NCBI GenBank assembly: GCA_033032175.1
Contig: CM065309.1
Coordinates: 7,254,001 to 7,318,000, forward strand
Reading direction: 5' to 3'
Origin: Saturnia japonica
Taxonomy: Eukaryota; Arthropoda; Insecta; Lepidoptera; Saturniidae
Length of the DNA: 64,000 bases
This document shows positions 58,172 through 64,000 of the stretch, one piece after another. The notes beneath the pieces were generated by a model. That model did not search any database and was not told the origin of the DNA. It worked only from the letters and a program-made list of their open reading frames with translations. The position numbers and the translations under genes are program-made. The first letter of the stretch is position 1. Every line of letters starts with the position of its first letter.

Positions 58172-58442
58172 TGGAAGGCTTTCGGTTTGTGGCATCGAGG
58201 TCTAGACGGTGTATTGTCTCCGATAGCCGGGGAATTTCCACACGGTCATTATGCAACCGTGTTCGTTGAGATAGTCGACGTATGCGCCGACCTCCATGAC
58301 GCTGTGCTCTCGGAGCAACAGGGCAATGAGGACAACGTCCGATGGAGGAGCAGAACCGCGTGGAGTGGAGGTTTGAACAGCCATAAGGGGCTGTGGTTTG
58401 GGGGCCAATTCCGGGTCCATAAGGGGCTGGGGATTGTGACGA
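58164..58442 (-). pseudogene. el1 ORF1, C-terminal remnant
   Basis: The frame 58202-58420 gives APKPQPLMA and LLREHSVMEVGAYVDYL, matching the el2 ORF1 tail (APKPQPLMA, LTREHEIREILAYKAHM). A frameshift near 58215 separates it from the last block ETIHRLDLDATNRKPSNG, which ends in the TAA of ATGGATAA and overlaps the ORF2 start. The 5' truncation is at about 58442. Confidence 0.75.
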
Positions 58443-58453
58443 GCACTTAGTAC
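58443..58453. repeat. Target duplication of el1, shared boundary with el2
   Basis: GCACTTAGTAC, the same as 55166-55176. It abuts the T25 tract that is the 3' tail of el2. Confidence 0.8.
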
Positions 58454-59003
58454 TTTTTTTTTTTTTTTTTTTTTTTTTAGAACTGACTACACTGTTAGCC
58501 TTAGGGGCCCTATCGTCAAACAGAGCCGCTGCGGCTTTTACAGCTTCACCGGACTTGGGGGCGAGCGCTTAGGGCACTCAGCCGCGAAAGTTTGTGACGA
58601 CCCGCACGAGGGTGCCAGAGTGGCCGAACCTCGGCTCGGGCGGTCGTCGCGAATGCGAAAAAGTCGCGATCTAACTAATTCCCTAATCTTATGAGAATTC
58701 GAGCTAACTAATATATACTCATATGCACGTTCCCCTCCTCCTGGGAGGAAGGAGTGGACCATGCGTATGTGTATTTAATAATCGGAATGGTTTTTCTACA
58801 CTAACTAGCGCAATAGTCTAACTAGCGCAAAAAAAGAAAAAAAAAAGGTCCCTTACAGAACCTATGTACCTGTGTGGTGTGCACGTGTGTGTGTTCATAC
58901 GTGTGTAATGTTGTGTGTGGGTAACTAAGTGTTGCACGTATAGTGTCACTTTGTATCGCGCGGGCGGCTGCCTGACCCAAGGGCTTCACACCGAGGAACG
59001 GAC
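58454..59003 (-). other. el2 3' UTR and poly-A tail
   Basis: The terminal 90 bp (TGACTACACTGTTAGCC through ACCGGACTTG) are the part found alone at 7308 and 8048; a longer part occurs at 32168. In the RNA, AGCCGCAGCGGCT near the 3' end can form a small hairpin, and a CCCCC run lies just upstream of the point where the short copies stop. No AATAAA was seen near the tail. Confidence 0.75.
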
Positions 59004-61907
59004 CTAGGCTTGGGTTGCCGCTAGAGAGGGTGGACGTGACGGGTGTGCGGGAGCGAAGTTGACCGCCCGTCCTCTGCGGAGAGAGCGGTGGTTACGCGGG
59101 CGTGGGCGGTGGCACGCTCTGTTTGGAGAGACGGTGTCGGCGTAGAACGCGTTAGCTTTTTCGGTTTGGTCGGGCGGGTCAGTGAATATATTACGCGGCC
59201 GGCGTTTTCTCCGGCAGGCGTTGGGGTCGGGAACATAAGAAGCTGCCGCTTTTATTAAGGGGTTCGCGTGGTTCGACGCGGTGTCGAAATACGAGCGAGA
59301 AAGGTGTTTGGCGTATGCATGTATCGAGGGAAGGTCCATATCTCTATGGAGATCCTCCATACGAACAAACCAGGGGGCACCGGTAAGGCGGTGAAGAAAC
59401 TTGTTCTGGATGGCTTGTAAGCGTTCCCAGTTATAACTTGGCATATGTGCGAACGCAACGCAGCTATATGTCATGATCGGACGGATACACATCTTGTAGA
59501 GCGTAAGCTTGTGTCTCGTGGACATTTTGCTTGCAGCACATAACAGAGGATGTAGTCGGGCGAGGGTCCAGGAGGCCCTTTTCCTAACCAGATTGATGTG
59601 GCGTATAAAGGAGAGTCTACTGTCTAGGGTTACACCTAGATATTTGGTCGCCTTTTCCCAGGGGATCGGATTACCGAAGAGTTCAAGGGGATTGTCCTTG
59701 AGTTTTTGCGGTATCTTTGTGGCGGTTTGGTCGAAGAGCACCGCTGCGCTCTTCGTGGGGTTTATGGCTATTCGCCAGTCGTTAAACCACTTCCCGAGAG
59801 TGGTCACGGCTCTTTGGATCCTACATTTGAGGTTTCTCGTTTGCCTTTGAGAGGAGTATATGACTGTATCGTCAGCGTATAGACCTACTTCAACTTTCTC
59901 TTGAAGTTTTGGTAGGTCACTGACGTACAGATTGAAGAGGCTAGGTGCCAGGATGGAACCTTGGGGGACGCCTGAGCGTATGGGATGGGGTGTGGATAGT
60001 TCACCTTCCACTCTGTAGCGAAAGGTGCGGTCTTTGAGGTAATCGCGGATGATTTTAACTAATCTATCGGGGACTTCGTGGGAGTACAGCTTATAGACTA
60101 ATCCTTCGTGCCAGACCTTATCAAAGGCCTTGGCTACGTCGAAAAAGACTGCCAGCGTGCGACGGGGTTTGGATAACTCGGAAAAGTTAAACAGAATGTG
60201 CTCCGTGAGGCGGTGCACTTGATGAGTGCAAGAATGTCTAGCACGAAAACCGAATTGCTCAGGCGGGTAGAGGTTTTTCTCCTCTATTACGGATTTGAGA
60301 CGGTTCAGGAGGATCCGCTCATAGATTTTACCTAGGGTATTGAGGAGACTGATAGGGCGGTAGCTGTCGGGAAGCGACGTGCTCTTGCCGGGCTTGTGAA
60401 TACCTATGACAATGGCCGTTTTCCAGACGGCTGGAAAATGGCAGTTGGCTATGGCTACATTGAATATGCAGACCAATAGAGCTATGAGGTGATCGGGAAG
60501 AAGTTTGAGTACTTCGTTCCTGATACCGTCGGGACCTGGTGACTTTCTGAGCTTAAGGCTTTTGAGAATGGCAGAGATTTCCTCAGAAGTGACTGGTGAC
60601 AGGGATTCTGATGCCGGGGGCTTATTCAGCTCCTCCACGCGGGCTTCGATGTCTCTGACTCGGTCGGTGTTCTTGACGCTGTTCGGGGAGCACTGGCTCT
60701 CCAAACAAGCGGCAAGGCACTCCGCCTTGTCGATGGTATCGAAAGCGGGTGTAGTGCCGGGACCCCTTTCGAGGGGGGGCATGCGAGGTTGGGTGTCTAT
60801 TTTAAGGGCGTGGGCTACTTTCCAATAAGTCAGATGTGACGGCCTTAGCCCTTCGACTAAGGTGTCCCATCTGTGACTTTTGAGCTCGGTTATACGGGCT
60901 TTAACCGCTCTCTGAAATGCGCGTAATCGTGCGCGGTTTGCATCGGTCGGATAAGAGTCATGCGCACGAGTCGCAGCGTTCTTCTCCGTCAACAACGCTC
61001 GCACGTCGGCAGGGAGTACAAAGCGGCGATCGTTCGCCGCTTCGACCTCTCTCGAGGCCTCTCCGATGCCGACTTGGAGGTGGTCAACTAGGGAGTCGAT
61101 TGCGAGATCTACGTGCGCAACTGACTCCAACACGTCCGGGACCCTAACGAGACTGGGCGAGGACTGCCTATCCGCGAGGTAGTGTTTTAATTTTGCATAG
61201 TCAACCATTGTGACTGTAGGAGGGCTGGAGTCATCTAGTTGTCCTAGCTGTAGGATGACCGGGCGATGGTCGGAGTCGAGTTCGTGTACAACCCGAATGA
61301 GTCGTACCTGAAGCGCGATATTTTTCAGGAGGGCTATGTCAAGCACTGTCGGTGTACAGTGATCTTGAAAGTGGGTGGGAGTGGGAGGCGCTATGACGTC
61401 AAAGTTTAACTCGTCCGACAACCCTTCGAGAATAACCCCATTGCTGGTGTCTCTCCAATTGTTGAAGGACGTGTGTCCACTGTTGAGGTCACCTGCGATA
61501 ATGACCGATGTGCCGAGCGAGAGTAGCTTCTCTAGGTCAGACCTGAGAGGTACTTTCGTCGGTGAGAGGTACACAGATACGATCGTTATGGACGGATGAT
61601 CGGTCATTCCTAGTCTACACACGGATACTTCCATATTGGTAAGTATCGGAGGATCTATCGGCATGCAATACAACGAGCGCTTGTAGTAAATGAGAGTGCC
61701 GCCCCCTCGGCCGTCGCGGTCATTTCTAACGATGTTATAGTTTGCGATACTCGGATTGCGTTTACCACGCTTTAAGAGCGTTTCCTGTACTAAGAGAATG
61801 TCTATTTGGTGATCTTTAAGATAAGTCGCGACGAGATCACGCTGCGGATATAAGTTCCGCGCATTAAAGAAAGAGATGTTTAAACCTCTCGGCTTGAGTT
61901 TAGCCAT
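59004..61907 (-). CDS. el2 ORF2: APE endonuclease and reverse transcriptase, 967 aa
   Basis: Enzyme of target-primed reverse transcription: it nicks genomic DNA and copies the element RNA onto the nick. The endonuclease (about 8-225) keeps FNARNL (Asn15), QET (Glu42), GDLNSGH (Asp140, Asn142), LDIAL and DSDHRP (Asp213, His214). The reverse transcriptase (about 485-755) has SYRPISLLNTL, FGFRARHSCTHQVHR, FFDVAKAFDKVWHEG (Asp589), GVPQGSILAPSLFN and YADD at 676-679. The C-terminal region (PIMTYSCVAFAHM, NHANPLIKAA) is the usual Jockey tail. There are no stops and all catalytic residues seen are standard, so it looks competent. The start is fixed by MAKLKPRGLNISFFN and by the eight-base overlap ATGGCTAA with the ORF1 stop. 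It probably depends on termination-reinitiation after ORF1. Confidence 0.93.
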   Translation of the reverse strand: MAKLKPRGLNISFFNARNLYPQRDLVATYLKDHQIDILLVQETLLKRGKRNPSIANYNIVRNDRDGRGGGTLIYYKRSLYCMPIDPPILTNMEVSVCRLGMTDHPSITIVSVYLSPTKVPLRSDLEKLLSLGTSVIIAGDLNSGHTSFNNWRDTSNGVILEGLSDELNFDVIAPPTPTHFQDHCTPTVLDIALLKNIALQVRLIRVVHELDSDHRPVILQLGQLDDSSPPTVTMVDYAKLKHYLADRQSSPSLVRVPDVLESVAHVDLAIDSLVDHLQVGIGEASREVEAANDRRFVLPADVRALLTEKNAATRAHDSYPTDANRARLRAFQRAVKARITELKSHRWDTLVEGLRPSHLTYWKVAHALKIDTQPRMPPLERGPGTTPAFDTIDKAECLAACLESQCSPNSVKNTDRVRDIEARVEELNKPPASESLSPVTSEEISAILKSLKLRKSPGPDGIRNEVLKLLPDHLIALLVCIFNVAIANCHFPAVWKTAIVIGIHKPGKSTSLPDSYRPISLLNTLGKIYERILLNRLKSVIEEKNLYPPEQFGFRARHSCTHQVHRLTEHILFNFSELSKPRRTLAVFFDVAKAFDKVWHEGLVYKLYSHEVPDRLVKIIRDYLKDRTFRYRVEGELSTPHPIRSGVPQGSILAPSLFNLYVSDLPKLQEKVEVGLYADDTVIYSSQRQTRNLKCRIQRAVTTLGKWFNDWRIAINPTKSAAVLFDQTATKIPQKLKDNPLELFGNPIPWEKATKYLGVTLDSRLSFIRHINLVRKRASWTLARLHPLLCAASKMSTRHKLTLYKMCIRPIMTYSCVAFAHMPSYNWERLQAIQNKFLHRLTGAPWFVRMEDLHRDMDLPSIHAYAKHLSRSYFDTASNHANPLIKAAASYVPDPNACRRKRRPRNIFTDPPDQTEKANAFYADTVSPNRACHRPRPRNHRSLRRGRAVNFAPAHPSRPPSLAATQA

Positions 61908-63761
61908 TGAGAGGCCTGAGGTTGGCGGCTTCGCGATCGAGACGCTGTAACGTCTCTACGAGCCGGGGAAAGGCAGCTATGGTTTCGACGAAACCGTACT
62001 GCTCCATATGAGCCTTGTATGCGAGGATTTCGCGTATCTCATGCTCACGAGTGAGCGATAACATAAGGTCATCCATTGTGGTGGCGCGGGACGCTGGAGC
62101 GCGTGGTGCTGGGGCGCGGGGCGCTGGAGCGCGGGGCGCGGGGATGTCCATAGCCATAAGGGGCTGTGGTTTGGGGGCCCATGCGTTCTGAGTCGAACGC
62201 ACGGGTTTGGGCTGCACCTGGGGTGCGGGGGGGCCTACGGTCGCCTGAGTGCGGCGGGGGGCAGGGAGGGACGGAAAGACCTCTGGATTGAGCAGAGGTT
62301 GCTGCGCCCGGGACCCTGAGGCGGGGGGTGCCCGCTGAGGGGCAGCCTGCCCAGGCGGCGGGGGTGCATGGTGTGCGGGGCCTTGGGGCATCCGCGAAAG
62401 TTCGCAGGATGTCCCTCCTCCCTGCATAGTACGCAGCTCGGGGGGGTGTTAGAGTCACGCTGACGCGTGCACTCCCTGGTTGGGTGGTCTTCGAGGCACT
62501 TAACGCACCTCGGACGAAGGAAGCAGTTGCGGGCAGAGTGTCCGTACAACTGGCAGTTGTGGCATTGGGAGGGCTTCGAATTTTTGTATGGAGGCTCTAC
62601 GGTTATTCCGGAGAGCTCGCATACAATTTCCAAATTGAATATTTTTTTGCCCTCAGGCGTTTTATCTAAAATTAACACGAGCATTGGAAGGGCTCGTTTC
62701 TCTTTATTGTACATCCGATGTACCTCTCGGATGGGGAATTTTTGGGCTTCTATGGAGGCAAAGACTTCCTCTGGTGATATCTCGACGGGGATACGCCGAA
62801 GCACAACCCGTAAGACACGCTCCTCTTCGAGGGCGTAAGTGTAGTAGGGAATGTTCCTACTACGGAGGAGGGTGGTCAATCTGCGATGGCAGTTTGACGT
62901 GCTCATCGTCAGGGAGATACCTGTCGCGGTATTACGGGCTTTGGTGTAGCCTATTTTTAGTGTTTTGAGCTCATTGGTGAGCTTTGTCCAGACAGTTTTG
63001 TCGTGGATAATTATCGGAGGGGGTTTTTGCTTTTTCCCGACGATCGGTTCGTCGGTATTGGAGGAGGGTGCGGGGGCGGCGGAGCCGTTCGTCGTTTTGG
63101 TTGTTTTAGCCGCGTTTTCCTCAACGGGGATATCACGGGGCGCGCGTTTGCGGGATTTGACGACCGTGAATTCGTCATTTTCCGCGGTAGGTTCGGTCGG
63201 GATTAGGACCGGTTCTTGGAAGTGGAGCGAGAGTTCCATTTCCGAGGAGGGGGTTGGACTTAATGGGGCATCCATATCTGTTTCGGCTGGAAGGGCCGAA
63301 AAAGAGTTGGACACCGGTGTTGATTTTGTTGCCGCGGGGGCAACGGGTTTAGCGGGGCGGCCATAGGGACCGGGGGTAAAAGATCGCTGTTGCGATTTTG
63401 CTCGGGACTTAGGGGCGTGGCTCGCGCTTGCGAGGTTAGTGGGGTGGGGGTACTCGGTCGCAGGGACCGAGGCGGGTCGCGTGAAGCCGGGTGGCGCGGC
63501 GGCGGGTGAGATCGCGGCGGAGGTGGAGGGGATGGCGTGCGCGGTAACGGCGCTCTGGTTGGCTGACGGCGGACGTAGCGAGTCCGCCATCTGTGACCTA
63601 CTTCTATACTCATTGCTGAGCTCGAGCATGTGGAGGGACATAAAATTAACTAGGCGCTGGTTTTCGGCTTCCAGCTGCCTAAAACGCGCTTCTAACTCGG
63701 CGTATTTTAATTCGGCCATCGCGGTGGCGGTTTGGAGGTCGGGGGAGTGAATTTTATTCAC
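61900..63761 (-). CDS. el2 ORF1: gag-like RNA-binding protein, apparent frameshift near 62370
   Basis: Nucleic-acid-binding partner of ORF2 in the retrotransposition particle. From ATG at 63761 the frame runs 508 codons to 62235. It has an N-terminal heptad-like segment (about 15-55, ELEARFRQLEAEN), a proline/serine-rich linker, an RNA-recognition-like region at about 250-390 (TVWTKLTNELK, YYTYALEEERVLRVVLRRIP), and three CCHC knuckles: C400/C403/H408/C413, C419/C422/H426/C431 and C443/C446/H451/C458. Past the third knuckle this frame becomes unlike ORF1. The neighbouring frame (61900-62427) continues with PPPPGQAAPQ, NPEVFPSLPAP, a short APR repeat (62090-62150) and the tail also present in el1. 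I infer a 1-nt indel in a C-rich run around 62350-62390. If real, ORF1 loses its last 150 residues and its stop moves far from the ORF2 start. Confidence 0.82.
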
Positions 63762-64000
63762 CTCCCTGCCTGGAGGGCAGGGGGGTACGCCGAATGAATT
63801 TAACGGGCTATCCGAGCCCGGAGCAATGAGACCTGTGTGTCACGGTGTAATGAAACACAGGAAAGGACCTATCGTTTCCCTAGGGGAGTCCCTAGCAGTC
63901 TTGTGGCAGAGGACGCAGGCCGGTATATACCGTGGCTCCGCCCAAACAACCACAAGGATGGATGGTAAGGATAGGAAGGGTTGGGTAGGAGACACCTGGG
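63762..64000 (-). other. el2 5' UTR (partial)
   Basis: GC-rich, no ORF on the minus strand, continues past the edge. Jockey elements carry an internal promoter in this region; its start is outside the window, so nothing more can be said. Confidence 0.6.

Larger units (their letters stand above)
55177..58442 (-). mobile_element. Jockey-type LINE el1, 5' truncated, internally deleted
   Basis: 3' end at the T tract 55177-55191, 3' UTR to 55745, ORF2 remains 55746-58171, and the end of ORF1 at 58164-58442, where the element is 5' truncated. Flanked by an 11-bp target duplication GCACTTAGTAC at 55166-55176 and 58443-58453. Compared with el2 it lacks about 490 bp of the reverse transcriptase core and carries frameshifts and stops. 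The 3' UTR is interrupted by the palindrome. Confidence 0.9.
58454..64000 (-). mobile_element. Jockey-type LINE el2, nearly complete, continues past the right edge
   Basis: T25 tail at 58454-58478, 3' UTR to 59003, ORF2 59004-61907, ORF1 61900-63761 (frameshifted) and 5' UTR from 63762 to beyond the window. GC content is far above the surrounding DNA, rising towards the 5' end. The order of ORFs, three CCHC knuckles in ORF1 and an APE-RT ORF2 without an RNase H domain fit the Jockey clade. It shares its insertion point with el1. Confidence 0.92.

Noticed and set aside
62467..63750. Several plus-strand frames of 60-133 codons opposite el2 ORF1
   Set aside because: They are antisense shadows of a GC-rich coding region with strong codon bias on the other strand.
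1..64000. CRISPR arrays, bacterial operons or phage genes
   Set aside because: The only regular direct repeat is the spacer-less 45-bp minisatellite, and all recognisable genes are eukaryotic.

Overview
The window is AT-rich, repeat-dense eukaryotic DNA from an insect, most probably a moth or butterfly. The insect call rests on an intron-containing glutathione S-transferase of the insect epsilon type at the left edge. It is supported by the transposon mix: BEL/Pao, Jockey, CR1, RTE, PIF/Harbinger, hAT-like and mariner. The lepidopteran call is inference from the look of the dispersed repeats. Only one host gene can be supported; almost everything else recognisable is mobile DNA or its debris. 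No CRISPR array, operon or prokaryotic gene was seen.

Layout. 0.4-1.5 kb: first three exons of the GST gene, minus strand, running off the left edge. 1.5-7.3 kb: AT-rich DNA with microsatellites and one candidate TATA promoter. 7.3-10.2 kb: dispersed repeats, including two very short retroposed copies of a Jockey 3' tail, one with a perfect 13-bp target duplication. 10.37-12.44 kb: a PIF/Harbinger DNA transposon with TAA target duplications and a transposase remnant, split by a nested hAT-like element. 14.5-16.25 kb: a decayed RTE-type LINE. 16.6-29 kb: mostly anonymous AT-rich sequence with small LINE and repeat fragments. 29.95-30.56 kb: a GC-richer patch with a TATAAAAGG box.

32.9-39.7 kb holds a BEL/Pao retrotransposon with one uninterrupted 1764-codon gag-pol frame. 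Its two LTRs are nearly identical over 352 bp, but the 5' LTR lacks the outer 84 bp that contain the TATA-like box. 40-46.9 kb: dispersed repeats, including a 520-bp repeat present as an inverted pair. 47.7-51.7 kb: a LINE graveyard in which a second LINE sits inside a CR1 element that ends tail-to-tail against another CR1. 53.5-54.2 kb: a LINE tail and a mariner fragment.

54.39 kb to the right edge is the most structured part. A 45-bp minisatellite of 18 units leads into a 96-bp near-perfect palindrome. Next comes a damaged Jockey element (el1, 55.18-58.44 kb), and directly after its 11-bp target duplication a much better preserved Jockey element (el2, 58.45 kb to beyond the window). Both are on the minus strand. 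In both, ORF1 and ORF2 overlap by eight bases (ATGGCTAA or ATGGATAA), an arrangement that suggests ORF2 is translated by termination-reinitiation. el2 has an intact 967-residue endonuclease-reverse transcriptase but appears frameshifted near the end of ORF1. I see no host system beyond the GST. The best candidates for follow-up are the minisatellite/palindrome/double-Jockey junction and the BEL element with an intact frame and a promoterless 5' LTR.
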